Origin: Verrucomicrobiota bacterium
GTDB lineage: Bacteria > Verrucomicrobiota > Verrucomicrobiia > Limisphaerales > UBA9464
Reading direction: 5' to 3'
NCBI GenBank assembly: GCA_947454705.1
Contig: CANGKZ010000014.1
Span: 1-64,000, forward strand
DNA: 64,000 nucleotides
Below are positions 17,970-27,830 of the stretch, piece after piece. Within the stretch, counting starts at the first letter, position 1. Every line of letters starts with the position of its first letter. Position numbers and translations under genes: made by a program. The notes beneath the pieces are model-generated. The model had not been told where the DNA came from, did not search any database, and saw nothing but the letters and a program-made list of their open reading frames with translations.

Positions 17970-18053
17970 AACAGGAACGATGAAATCCGGGACGCGGAAT
18001 GGAGCAAACCCTCTCCCCGTCGGCTCCCCAACGTCAAGGATCCGGCCGACGAT

Positions 18054-18620
18054 TTAATTCACCGTGAAATCTTCCGGAGACATCGCGAGCAATCGGTCAC
18101 GCCAGTTCCCACGATTCCGTAAAATATGCTGCCACAGCGTCTCGGGCGGAACATCGAACAACAGCTCGAGCGAGGCCGGATGGGTCAGCCAGGCCTTGCG
18201 TTTCATTTCATCGTCCAACTGCCCGGGAGACCATCCGGCATATCCCGCAAAAACGCGCAACGCCACGCGCGTTTCCGGATGTTTTCCCAACTGAATCAAG
18301 GCATCGAGATCGTGATGCAACACCACGCCGGGCAGCGGAGTTTTCGCCGGTTCCTTGGCCTGACCGGGATAGAGAAAACTCAACGCCGCGGGCTGGACTG
18401 GGCCGCCGGAAAACAACGGACGCTGCCGGAGCGAAGAAGGAAGGGTGCGATCAAAGGCCGCTTGCAGCTGGGTTTCCGTCGGACGGTTGAGCACGAGACC
18501 GAAGGCCCCGTCCTCATCGTGGCTGCAAACAAAGACAACCGTCCGGCTGAAATAGCTTCCCCGGAGTGTCCCTCCATCAAGCAACAACTGACCTCCAAGC
18601 CTGGGCTCTGGTTTCGGCAT
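18054..18620 (-). CDS. YqgE/AlgH family protein
   Basis: MPKPEPRLGGQLLLDGGTLRGSYFSRTVVFVCSHDEDGAFGLVLNRPTE; YAGWSPGQLDDEM. Confidence 0.92.
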   Translation of the reverse strand: MPKPEPRLGGQLLLDGGTLRGSYFSRTVVFVCSHDEDGAFGLVLNRPTETQLQAAFDRTLPSSLRQRPLFSGGPVQPAALSFLYPGQAKEPAKTPLPGVVLHHDLDALIQLGKHPETRVALRVFAGYAGWSPGQLDDEMKRKAWLTHPASLELLFDVPPETLWQHILRNRGNWRDRLLAMSPEDFTVN

Positions 18621-18679
18621 CGCGACCTCGAAAATGCGCCGCCCTTGTGAGGTCGGCAAATCTGAATATCGTTGCACCA

Positions 18680-18805
18680 ATGACGATGTCTCGAAACCTC
18701 AAGATTCTGATTCTCGCCGCGCTCGCGGCCCTCACCTTCACCGCCTGCCATCATTCCGCCGGCAGCCGCGAGTTCGTGCCCGGACGCGGTTGGGTTCCGA
18801 ACTGA
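18680..18805 (+). CDS. Small lipoprotein (41 aa)
   Basis: MTMSRNLKILILAALAALTFTACHHSAGSREFVPGRGWVPN; lipobox LTFTAC; a promoter-like TTGTGA-16-TATCGT lies just upstream. Confidence 0.65.
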   Translation: MTMSRNLKILILAALAALTFTACHHSAGSREFVPGRGWVPN

Positions 18806-18847
18806 GCCCGGTTGCAATGGCCCTGATTCCGGTTTCCCGGAAAACAG

Positions 18848-18892
18848 AACGCCGGTGCCGGCCTGAATCTCAGGCCCGCACCGGCGTTTTTC
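18848..18892. terminator. Rho-independent terminator (possibly bidirectional)
   Basis: aacgccggtgccggcctgaatctcaggcccgcaccggcgttttt. Confidence 0.85.
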
Positions 18893-18913
18893 TAAGAACG
18901 AGGTTGAATCGAA

Positions 18914-20998
18914 TCAACCGGCGATGAGCGCGAGCGCCGCTTCGGCCATCTTCGGGCCGCTCAGACCGTGCTTCACGTACAGTTCTTCAGCGGTGTAGGC
19001 GGATTGACCGAACTCACCCGGGATGCCGAGGGTGCGAACGCGGTGCGCGATGCCGGCCTGCGACAAGGCGTGAGACACCTGGCTGCCCATGCCGCCGATC
19101 ACCTGGTGATCCTCAATGGTCACCAACCGACCGCCGGCCTTCTTGACCGCTGCGCCGATGGTCTCCACGTCCACCTTGTTGATGAACGGATTGTTGATCA
19201 CGGTGGCGGCCTTGCCCTGGGCCGCGAGGATCTTGGCAGCTTCGAGCGCCTTGTTGAACAGCACGCCGGATCCAACGAGCACCACATCGGTGCCTTCCTG
19301 GATGACCTGGGCGCGTCCCCACGGATACGAGGAACCTTCGACCCAGCGGACGGGATAATTCTCACGGCCGACGAAGAAGATCACCGATTCGCCATCCCGC
19401 CCCGCAGCGCGTTCTTCGGCGATGTGTTCAATCGCCTGGAACATGAAGGCTTCGGCTTCCTCGGCGCAGCTCGGAGCGATCACCACCGTGTGGGGAATCG
19501 CGCTCACTGCAGCGAAGTAGGTCGTGGCCTGGTGGCTCGCGCCGTCCGCCGCGTCCTGGAATCCGACGTGCGAGAACATCGCAATCACCGGGGCCTGCGA
19601 CAGAGCCGCCATGGTGAGAGGCAGGTTGCCCTTGGTGACACCGAACTGACCGAAGGTGTCCACAATGGGAATGTAGCCAATCTTCGCCAGACCGGCCGCG
19701 GTGGAAACCATGTTGGATTCCGCGATGCCGACTTCGATGAAGTTGCCCGTCGCCTTCTGGAAGGTGCTGATGCCGGTGGAACCCTGCACGTCGCACGACA
19801 CGGAATAGACCGGATAACCCTTCTGCGCCGCGCGGATGGCACCGGCCGCAAGACCGGCCTGAACCTTGTCCTTCTTCACCGCAGGCGCGGCGGAAGCAGC
19901 AGCCGGTGCCGCAGCAGCGGCAGCAGCCTTGGCCTTCTTGGCGGCTTCCTTCTGCTCCCAGTCGAGACGCAGGCTCTGCGCCCAGGCCTTCAGATCGGCG
20001 GGCGTCTGGTTGCCGTAAATTTCATCCACGAACTCGACGATCTTCTCGCCGTTCGCGAGCGGGAACCCGTGGCCGCCCGCGCTGTTCTCCATCGTGCTCT
20101 TCACGCCGTAGCCCTTGATCGTCTTGAGCCACAGGCAGACCGGCTTCGAAGGATTCGCCTTGGCATCGGCAACCGCCTTTTCGACGGCAAGGAACACCGC
20201 GGGGAGGTCGTGTCCGTTTTCGATACGGCGCACGTCCCAACCCTGATCATCGAGTGCCTCGAAGGTGGGCTGCATCGAGAAGGAATCCTTCGTGATGCGG
20301 CCGGAGAGCTTGGTGTCGTTGTCCGAGAGCACCATGACGAACGGATTCACGCGGCCCTTGGCGGCGAGTCCGGGGATGGCGGCGAACGATTCGCGCGCTT
20401 CGCCTTCCATGCTGGCACCGTCGGACATGAGGCAAATCGTGACGCGATCGGAACCATTCAGCTTGTCGCCGATGGCCAGACCTTGCGCGACCGGGAGCGA
20501 GGAGCTCAGCGGGCCGTTGGAGATCAGCACGCCCTCGGGATTGAGGTGCGATTCGCCGTGGCCGGTGAGCTTGGAGGAAATGCTGCGGAAGCCCTTGAGG
20601 GTGTCGAAGGTCATGCCGTCGAACCCGTAGAGGGCGCGCACGGCGTAGATGCCGTTTTCGGCGTGGCCGGCGTCATTGACGAAATGATAGGCCTCGTACC
20701 AGGGACGTCCCTCGGTGGAGAACATGAGTCCGTGCACGGCGGCGCTGACTTCGGCAAAGGCAGCAGGACCACCCCAGTGGCAGGCGGCGCCGCCATTCAC
20801 GGCGTGAACGTCCATCAAGGCCACGAGTGCGCGGGTCGCCCGCGGATCCGCAAGCACCACCGGCTTGCCGGCGGCGTTGGTCACGGTGACCGAATAGCGG
20901 GGCGGTTGCGCCGGGGTGGGAGCCAAGCGGGATTTCAGCACCTGCGGCTTGAGGGGCGGAAGTTCGACTTTGGCGACAACAGACGTATCAGCGGCCAT
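18914..20998 (-). CDS. tkt: Transketolase
   Basis: GHAENGIYAVRALYGFDGMTFDTLKGFRS, LMSDGASMEGEARESFAAI, GIAESNMVSTAAGLAKIGYIPIVDTFGQFGV, VTIEDHQVIGGMGSQVSHAL. Confidence 0.94.
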   Translation of the reverse strand: MAADTSVVAKVELPPLKPQVLKSRLAPTPAQPPRYSVTVTNAAGKPVVLADPRATRALVALMDVHAVNGGAACHWGGPAAFAEVSAAVHGLMFSTEGRPWYEAYHFVNDAGHAENGIYAVRALYGFDGMTFDTLKGFRSISSKLTGHGESHLNPEGVLISNGPLSSSLPVAQGLAIGDKLNGSDRVTICLMSDGASMEGEARESFAAIPGLAAKGRVNPFVMVLSDNDTKLSGRITKDSFSMQPTFEALDDQGWDVRRIENGHDLPAVFLAVEKAVADAKANPSKPVCLWLKTIKGYGVKSTMENSAGGHGFPLANGEKIVEFVDEIYGNQTPADLKAWAQSLRLDWEQKEAAKKAKAAAAAAAPAAASAAPAVKKDKVQAGLAAGAIRAAQKGYPVYSVSCDVQGSTGISTFQKATGNFIEVGIAESNMVSTAAGLAKIGYIPIVDTFGQFGVTKGNLPLTMAALSQAPVIAMFSHVGFQDAADGASHQATTYFAAVSAIPHTVVIAPSCAEEAEAFMFQAIEHIAEERAAGRDGESVIFFVGRENYPVRWVEGSSYPWGRAQVIQEGTDVVLVGSGVLFNKALEAAKILAAQGKAATVINNPFINKVDVETIGAAVKKAGGRLVTIEDHQVIGGMGSQVSHALSQAGIAHRVRTLGIPGEFGQSAYTAEELYVKHGLSGPKMAEAALALIAG

Positions 20999-21090
20999 GG
21001 GACGGGTTCAGTAATTTACGGTTTGAGTTAGCAAAGTGACAGCCCGGGGACGCTACGAGCGGGGCCCCGAAATGGAAGCCGGTTTTTTGA

Positions 21091-24000
21091 TCATTGGAGC
21101 ACCCGCGCACGGAAGAACGTGGGCTGACTCCCGGCTGCGGGTTGTCCGAGGTCCACGGTGCGATCGCCCCCGGGAATCGTTTGGAGCGCGTTCCAACGGA
21201 TCAGATCCACGGAGGACTCCAGCTGCAGCGTGATCCCCGGAGCCGAGCTCAATTTGAGCAGAAGACGACCATCGACCGAACGATCCAATGAAATAGAGGG
21301 AGCTGCAGTTCCGGTAATTGTGAAGATCGATTCCGAATGGAGCGGCGTCCCTCCCGGCTCTTCATTCCAATGAACTGCCGCCTGGTTGGTGAACGTCCCG
21401 CCCACGCTGGAACGCAGCGTCACGGTAAAGGTTTCGGGAATGAGCAGAGGAAGTCTTCCCAGCGTGAACGCCAGATTGTGTCCGTCGAATGTCACCTTCC
21501 CCCGGGTGCTGGAGGTCGAAACCACCTGCCAGGAGGACGGAAGCGGCTGAATAACTTCAACTCCCGTGGCTCCGCATTCTCCATGGGCGGACACCGTGAG
21601 GATGAGCGAAAACTCCTCGCCGACATTTCCGACGGCAGGGCTGTAGTCGATGGTGGAACGAACCACCTGGGAGAAACACAAGTGCCCCACCAGCCAGTCC
21701 ACCGCATTTCCAAACAGTGCATCGCGACTCACGAGGCTCGACGACTCGGTGCCCGCAGTGTGCAGGAAGAACTGGGTGACGGTGTTGGGGTTTGCCGGAT
21801 CCTCGGAACTGTCCGCGGAAGGAGCCATCAGCAGCACCGGCTTTCCACCCACGGTGGCGTCCACCTCAACATCCCCGGCGCCCGCGAAGGCGGACTCGAT
21901 CGCTCCCGGATAATGGAAGTTTTCCACCAGACCGTTTCTGGAACGAATCAAGGGATGATCGGTGGTGACCTGCTTGAACTGCAGTTCAGCCCCGGACACG
22001 GAACTGCTTCCCGAGGGCGTTGCGCGAAGCAATTGATACCAACGATTGCGCAGCTCGGGTGCCAGTCCGGAAACGGCGCCAAAGAGGTGTTCGCCCACGA
22101 AGTAGAGCGCCGTCCCGTTCAAGCGGGCCGTCTCAAATGCGGCAACGATGGGTTCCGTCAACCGAACCGCTGCGTCACCGTCATCGGTCCAGATCGCAAG
22201 GCGATATCCAAACAGGGATCCCGGCCCCACGGTCTCAGCAGCCAGAAAATCGACGGTCCTGGTCATCTTGCCCAGAGCCTCCGCGATGTACGCGGTCTCC
22301 GGCCCCCTTCGACTCGAAACCACGGCGATCTCGGAGCGATGCCCCCCGACCGTCACTGTCACCGCCGGCGAAACCACCGACGCGCCCGAGTTGAGAACCG
22401 CCCGCGCGATCAACGAGTAGGAGCCAGGATCCACGGTTATCCACTCCGCGGCGAACGGCGCCGATGCGCTGGACGCCACAGGGCTGCCGACGACGAGATA
22501 TTCCACACGCACCGGCGGCACCTCGAAGTTTTGCAAGTCTACGGCCAGTGAAATCGGAGTACCGAGAAAGAACTTGGTTCCTTCGACCGGCTGGGTCAGT
22601 CGTATCGACGACGGCGGCTTGGGAACGAAGGCGGTTACCCGTACGGAAGGCGAAACGGTGGATGCGCCGGAGTTGTCGGTCGCACGCGCGGAAAACACAT
22701 GGGTTCCCTCCTGGAGCGAATTCACCACGAATCGATGAGGCGGTGTCGCGATCGAGGCCAAAAGTGTATTTCCGTCGAAAAACTCAACCTTCACCACCGA
22801 TCCATCGGGGTCCTTGGCGTCGGCCACCAACTCCACGGACGCGGGCAACTGAACCCGGCCGCCTTCGGCCGGAGACGACAGAGTGATCGAGGGCGGTTGA
22901 TTCGGATTCACAACGCTGATCAAGACGGCGCGTGAAACCGTGGTGACGCCCGATACATCGGTAGCACGGGCGGTCAGCGAGTAATTTCCCGCGGCCACGT
23001 TATTCCAGGTCATCCGGTACGGCGCTCCCAGAACCCCGCCGATGCGCACAGGGCCGTCAAAAAACTCCACCTGCCGAATGACGTCCGTCCCGGGCGTCAC
23101 CTGGGCATCGATCTGGATCGAGGCCGGAGCGGTTCCCGTGAATCCAACGATCGGAGCGGTGATCTGCACCACTGGTCCGACGTGCGGCAGCACCTGAACA
23201 ACCACCTGGGCGAGGGTTGTCTGCGCGGGTGAACCGGAATCGGATACGGCCACCGGAATCTGCACGGTTCTCGCGCCGGGGCCGCGGGGAGGAGTCCACT
23301 GGACCACACCGGAAGCCGCGTCAATTCGAGCTCCGATCGGAGCGCCCGCCCCGAGGGCGTAGGAAAGCGCCTGCCCGGAATCGACATCCGTCGCGTGAAT
23401 CGTGAACGCCACCTCCCGTCCTTCGATCTGACTTGGAGCCGGCAGCGGATCGAAGACCGGCGGGTGATTCGCTGGAAGCACCACCTCCAAGTGAACCGGA
23501 GCCGAGGTTCCCTTGACCCCAAGGAGGTCTGTGGCGATCGCAACCAAATCGAGCGGGCCGGGCTTGAGATTCGTTAATCGCGCTTCAAAAGGCGGATTGG
23601 CACTGCTCCCCAGCAGTCGCGAACCGTCGACAAACTCCACGACACGAATCCCTGTGGAATCCAGCGCAACCGCCTCGGCGCGGACGAGCACCGAATCATC
23701 GACACGAACCGTGTCGCCACTTCTCGGGCTGATAATCGCCACTTGCGGGCTTCGATGCGGAAGCACACGAATGCTTACCTGAACGGTATCCGACGACGGG
23801 GGAATTCCGGAGTCGGTTCCTGTCACGAGGATCCTCCGGACGACTCCTCCATCGGTCAGGGGCGGCGTCCATCGAAAATCCCCGGTGACCGAATCCAGCA
23901 CGGCCCCTGCCGGAGCCCCCGGCTCCAGCGAATAAAGCAACGGAACCGTCGAGTCGGTATCCCTGCCCGTGACCTTGAATCGCACCTCGTTCCCGGCGGC

Positions 24001-25743
24001 AACGGTCAGGTCAGGGATTGGATCCAAATGGGGAATCTGATTTTGCCCCACGCCGCCGAGATCGGTGATGGAACATGGGAGCGCGCGAAACGAGAAACTT
24101 CCCTGCCCTGCGATCAGTTGAACGTTGCCCTTTCCCGGACCTGCCGGGACCAGGGCTCGAAACACTCCGTTCGCATCCGTAACTGCCCCCACATATCCGC
24201 GCCCGGCGAAGTCGAACAGATTGGCGAGGGTTCCCGCCGGAACCGGTTGGCCGTTCAGTAGAACGCGTCCTTGAACAACCCCCAGCGGACCACAGAGGTC
24301 CAACAAAATGGTGTTGGTCTTTCCGGGGAAAATTCGAATGGGCATCGGTGTGGTCGACGCCAGGAAATCCGATTCGGTGCCAAGGATCGCGGAGCCAAAT
24401 CCCAGGCGGATCATCCCGGTTACCGGAGGAAGGTTTGCGATCAACGTGGAATCCGCCGAAACCGTGTTGGTCAGAATTCCATCCGCGCGCACCACAACGG
24501 CGGTATTTGCCGGGATGGCGGAGATGGGCTCTCCCTTGTAGGTCAGCTTGATGAGCAACGCCCCGGAACCCACGTTCAGGTCTCCGATATTATCCTCCCC
24601 GCCGCCTCCAACCGAGTAGGTAAAACCACCCTGACCGTCGACCAGATAAACATGCCCACTGCCACTGCCGGCCGGCACGAGAAACTGAAACACGCCGTCG
24701 GCGGAAGTCTTGCCGCTGGCGAGGGTCCTTCCGTCCGACGCGAACAACACCGCATCCACCCCCGCACCCGCCGGCCTTCCATTGACCACCAATCGGCCGC
24801 GGACCAGCCCCAAAACCCCGCTGAGATCCACAGCAACTCGATTCGTGATTCCGGCAGCTAAAGTCACCGATTGCGGGGTTACCAAATCCGGCACATTGGC
24901 CTCAAAGGCGGTCGCCCCGTAGCCAAATCGCAGGGACAGCGTGGTGGCCGGAAGAAAGCCCAGAAGCGTACCTCCGTCACTCATGGAAATGATCCGGCCG
25001 AACAAATCCGCTGCACTCACCGCCACCGATCCATTCACCCCCAGCGCGGAAACGGGCTGCCCCTTGTAGAGCAGATCAATTCGAAGGGCCGCCGAGCGAA
25101 CGGCGATTTCCCCGGCATCCATCGACTCGCACGCCCGGGCCTCGTAGGAAAAGGCACCCTGCCCCGCCACCAGCTGAACCTGCCCTTTCCCCGCGCCAAT
25201 GGGAACCAGTGCCCTGAATCGGCCCTGATCATCGGTCCGCGCCCCAATCCAGGGCTGCCCACCGGAATCGGAAAGCGTCACCAGTCGGAAGGCCGGTGGA
25301 ATCTCCCCATTGAGCGTCACCTTTCCGGTCACCAACCCCACCGCCTGGCACAAATCAAAATCGAGCCGGTTTGTTTTTCCCGCTTCGAGGGACACCACCC
25401 GGGCCGGCACCAGATCCGCCCCCTGCCCCCCGGTGCTGCCTCCGTACCGGACGTGAACAATCGCGTTGGTCGGAGGAAGGCGCGTCAACGTGGTGACACT
25501 TTCTGAAAGCGTGGAACTGAAGACTCCGGCGGCCGAAACCTGAATGCTCCCCGCGGCGCCAAGACTACCAATCGGCTGACCATTCCAATTCAGCCCGATG
25601 ACGAGGGTGCTCGAGGTGAAATTGATGTTGGTCTGGGCGCCCGCTCCAAAATGGAACAGCAGCCAAATCAGGAGCCCCAGGGAGCTCCCTAGGGATCGCG
25701 AGACCAGGGCAGGACGATACCCACCACGTTTCCAAGCCAGCAT
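21091..25743 (-). CDS. Giant secreted protein: three carboxypeptidase-regulatory-like repeats, cadherin/Ig-like domains, DUF11-like domain, shared C-terminal module
   Basis: Likely start MLAWKRGGYRPALVSRSL at 25743. Repeats VVQGRVLLNGQPVPAG..GVFRALVPAGPGKG x3; VEFFDGNTLLASIATPPH Ig-like; ends TFFRARVLQ. Confidence 0.82.
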   Translation of the reverse strand: MLAWKRGGYRPALVSRSLGSSLGLLIWLLFHFGAGAQTNINFTSSTLVIGLNWNGQPIGSLGAAGSIQVSAAGVFSSTLSESVTTLTRLPPTNAIVHVRYGGSTGGQGADLVPARVVSLEAGKTNRLDFDLCQAVGLVTGKVTLNGEIPPAFRLVTLSDSGGQPWIGARTDDQGRFRALVPIGAGKGQVQLVAGQGAFSYEARACESMDAGEIAVRSAALRIDLLYKGQPVSALGVNGSVAVSAADLFGRIISMSDGGTLLGFLPATTLSLRFGYGATAFEANVPDLVTPQSVTLAAGITNRVAVDLSGVLGLVRGRLVVNGRPAGAGVDAVLFASDGRTLASGKTSADGVFQFLVPAGSGSGHVYLVDGQGGFTYSVGGGGEDNIGDLNVGSGALLIKLTYKGEPISAIPANTAVVVRADGILTNTVSADSTLIANLPPVTGMIRLGFGSAILGTESDFLASTTPMPIRIFPGKTNTILLDLCGPLGVVQGRVLLNGQPVPAGTLANLFDFAGRGYVGAVTDANGVFRALVPAGPGKGNVQLIAGQGSFSFRALPCSITDLGGVGQNQIPHLDPIPDLTVAAGNEVRFKVTGRDTDSTVPLLYSLEPGAPAGAVLDSVTGDFRWTPPLTDGGVVRRILVTGTDSGIPPSSDTVQVSIRVLPHRSPQVAIISPRSGDTVRVDDSVLVRAEAVALDSTGIRVVEFVDGSRLLGSSANPPFEARLTNLKPGPLDLVAIATDLLGVKGTSAPVHLEVVLPANHPPVFDPLPAPSQIEGREVAFTIHATDVDSGQALSYALGAGAPIGARIDAASGVVQWTPPRGPGARTVQIPVAVSDSGSPAQTTLAQVVVQVLPHVGPVVQITAPIVGFTGTAPASIQIDAQVTPGTDVIRQVEFFDGPVRIGGVLGAPYRMTWNNVAAGNYSLTARATDVSGVTTVSRAVLISVVNPNQPPSITLSSPAEGGRVQLPASVELVADAKDPDGSVVKVEFFDGNTLLASIATPPHRFVVNSLQEGTHVFSARATDNSGASTVSPSVRVTAFVPKPPSSIRLTQPVEGTKFFLGTPISLAVDLQNFEVPPVRVEYLVVGSPVASSASAPFAAEWITVDPGSYSLIARAVLNSGASVVSPAVTVTVGGHRSEIAVVSSRRGPETAYIAEALGKMTRTVDFLAAETVGPGSLFGYRLAIWTDDGDAAVRLTEPIVAAFETARLNGTALYFVGEHLFGAVSGLAPELRNRWYQLLRATPSGSSSVSGAELQFKQVTTDHPLIRSRNGLVENFHYPGAIESAFAGAGDVEVDATVGGKPVLLMAPSADSSEDPANPNTVTQFFLHTAGTESSSLVSRDALFGNAVDWLVGHLCFSQVVRSTIDYSPAVGNVGEEFSLILTVSAHGECGATGVEVIQPLPSSWQVVSTSSTRGKVTFDGHNLAFTLGRLPLLIPETFTVTLRSSVGGTFTNQAAVHWNEEPGGTPLHSESIFTITGTAAPSISLDRSVDGRLLLKLSSAPGITLQLESSVDLIRWNALQTIPGGDRTVDLGQPAAGSQPTFFRARVLQ

Positions 25744-25820
25744 GGCGGGGATAACAACATAAAGGGGTGCACCTAACAAGAACCTACTGCATATGGGGCC
25801 ACCCGCCACTCACCACACCC

Positions 25821-26213
25821 TCATCCCCACACGGGACGCTTCCAAATCGGCACGATTCGCTTCATTTCGTCCAGGATCCAACCCAGCGCCGCGAGGGCTT
25901 CGGCCCGATGCGGCGAGGTCACCCGGATCCACACCGAAGGTCGGCCCGGTTCCACCCGGCCGGTCCGGTGAACCACCTCCACCGACTCCAAGGGCCAGCG
26001 AGCTTCCGCCTGATCGAGAATCACCTGAAACTGCCGGTGTACCATTTCTGGAAACGCCTCGTACTCGATGGCTGCGAGGGTACGGCCCGATTCCATTGAA
26101 CGGACGCATCCCAGAAAGGACACCACTGCCCCGGCCGTGGCCGACACCGGACGGCTGGCAGCGAGCGATGCCTCGTCAAGCGGATCGGCGGTGAGAACGA
26201 CGGAACGGTTCAC
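25821..26213 (-). CDS. moaE: Molybdopterin synthase catalytic subunit MoaE
   Basis: GAVVSFLGCVRSMESGRTLAAIEYEAFPEM; VEVVHRTGRVEPGRPSVWIRVTSPHRAEAL. Confidence 0.93.
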   Translation of the reverse strand: MNRSVVLTADPLDEASLAASRPVSATAGAVVSFLGCVRSMESGRTLAAIEYEAFPEMVHRQFQVILDQAEARWPLESVEVVHRTGRVEPGRPSVWIRVTSPHRAEALAALGWILDEMKRIVPIWKRPVWG

Positions 26214-26235
26214 AGGAGAACAGGGCTAAAAAACG

Positions 26236-26481
26236 TCACCCTCCCTGCACAGGCGGAAACAGGGAAACCTCGGAGCCAGGCTCCAGCACCTGATTGGAAT
26301 CCGCGTACTCCACCCCCACCGCCACCAATGCGCTGCCGCGGAGCGGAACCAGCGCGGAGTGACGCCCGTAGACCAAGTCAAGAAACGCGCCCACGTGCGT
26401 GCCTGGGGGAACCTCAAACTGATCGGACTTGATCCCGGTCAGGTCGCGAAAATAGGACCAAAAATGGACCGTGATGGTCAT
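26236..26481 (-). CDS. moaD: MoaD/ThiS-family sulfur carrier
   Basis: 81-aa protein ending in Gly-Gly (VSLFPPVQGG), adjacent to moaE. Confidence 0.9.
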   Translation of the reverse strand: MTITVHFWSYFRDLTGIKSDQFEVPPGTHVGAFLDLVYGRHSALVPLRGSALVAVGVEYADSNQVLEPGSEVSLFPPVQGG

Positions 26482-27110
26482 GGCTTGGTCTCAGGTGCGT
26501 AAACCTCGCGCTTCAGAACTCCGACGAATGGCAGGTTCCGGTACTTCTCCGCGTAATCCAGTCCATAGCCCACAACGAACAAATGCGGGACCACAAATCC
26601 GACGTAGTCCGCCTCAAACCCGCCGTCCGGACGGCTGGTCGGTTTGTCGAGCAACACGCACGTGCGAAGCCCCGCTGCCCCCATCGACTTCAACTCGTTG
26701 GTCACTGCAGTGAGCGTTTTTCCGGTGTCGAGGATGTCATCAATCACCAGCACCTGACGCCCCCGCACATCAAGCTTCAGGCGTTTCGTGTAGGTGAGCT
26801 CGCCCGAAGTCGTTCCGGATCGGTAGCTGCTCACTCCCATCAAATCGAGCGTAAGCGGGAACTCCATTCGGCGCATCAAGTCGGCAAGGAACGCCACCGT
26901 CCCGTTGAGCAACGCCACCACCACCAGTTCCTGTCCTCGGTAATCGGCGGAGATCGCGGCAGCCAGCTCCTCGACGCGGCGTTGAATCCTCGGAGCCGTG
27001 ATGAGAATCGACTCAATGTCGCGCCGATGCCCGACCGGCACCGGTGCACGACTCTTCCGAACGTGGGGCGGCGGGGTGATCGGGGTGCGGGGTAGCGATG
27101 CAGTGGCCAT
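26478..27110 (-). CDS. hpt: Hypoxanthine phosphoribosyltransferase
   Basis: VLVIDDILDTGKTLTAV PRPP motif; VVALLNGTVAFLADLMR; YVGFVVPHLFVVGYGLDYAEKYRNLPFVGVL. The stop overlaps the moaD start by 4 bp (ATGA). Confidence 0.93.
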   Translation of the reverse strand: MATASLPRTPITPPPHVRKSRAPVPVGHRRDIESILITAPRIQRRVEELAAAISADYRGQELVVVALLNGTVAFLADLMRRMEFPLTLDLMGVSSYRSGTTSGELTYTKRLKLDVRGRQVLVIDDILDTGKTLTAVTNELKSMGAAGLRTCVLLDKPTSRPDGGFEADYVGFVVPHLFVVGYGLDYAEKYRNLPFVGVLKREVYAPETKP

Positions 27111-27235
27111 GAGGCGAAATGCCGTCTGGGTTAAAACGGCGACGGAATTCGACGCCGGATTCCCCGGGACGGTCAATGCCGCATTCAAGGAATCCGCACG
27201 CCCGGGACAAACCCACCGTTCACCGACGCTCTCAA

Positions 27236-27616
27236 TTAGATGTGCTTGGAGTCGTCATGATCCTTGGCCACGTAGCCGGTCTCCTGACGCTTGAAGTTCA
27301 CTTCATTTTTCTTCACGTACGCCGCAAACACGTCGTCCGCACTCATCCCGAGCACCTGGGCCATCGAGATCAGGAAGTGGAGCAGATCGACCACCTCCAC
27401 GCGGGCATTCTGTTCATCGAACTTTTGATACTTGGCCCACCACTTCCAGGGCACGCTGTCGGTCAGTTCAGCCATCTCCTGCGACATCGCGCGGCAGTAG
27501 TTGAGGATCCACTTCGTCTTCTCCGCCTCGTCCATCTGGTCGGTGAACACGCCGATGCGCGCATTCAGCGCCTTCTGCATCCGAAAAAGTTCGCGCAATT
27601 GATCAGGAGTTTCCAT
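27236..27616 (-). CDS. Dimeric-type dUTPase superfamily (MazG/dUTPase fold)
   Basis: NYCRAMSQEMAELTDSVPWKWWAKYQKFDEQNARVEVVDLLHFLISMAQVLGMSADDVFAAY. Confidence 0.85.
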   Translation of the reverse strand: METPDQLRELFRMQKALNARIGVFTDQMDEAEKTKWILNYCRAMSQEMAELTDSVPWKWWAKYQKFDEQNARVEVVDLLHFLISMAQVLGMSADDVFAAYVKKNEVNFKRQETGYVAKDHDDSKHI

Positions 27617-27830
27617 CGGCCAAAGGTGACCGCCCCCGGGATGCCGATCCAAGCGCAAACGCGATTTACACGCCTCAAAACTGCAAAACGCAAGGGCCTC
27701 CCCCAATTCGGGTTTTTCAAGACTTCAACTGGACAGAACGCCTCCGTTTCGGCTTCTTGGAGGTTCTGAAACGGGCAATCCGGTCAGTGGCCCCCTGTTG
27801 ATCGCAGGTTGTCCAGCAGACTCAGCTCCC

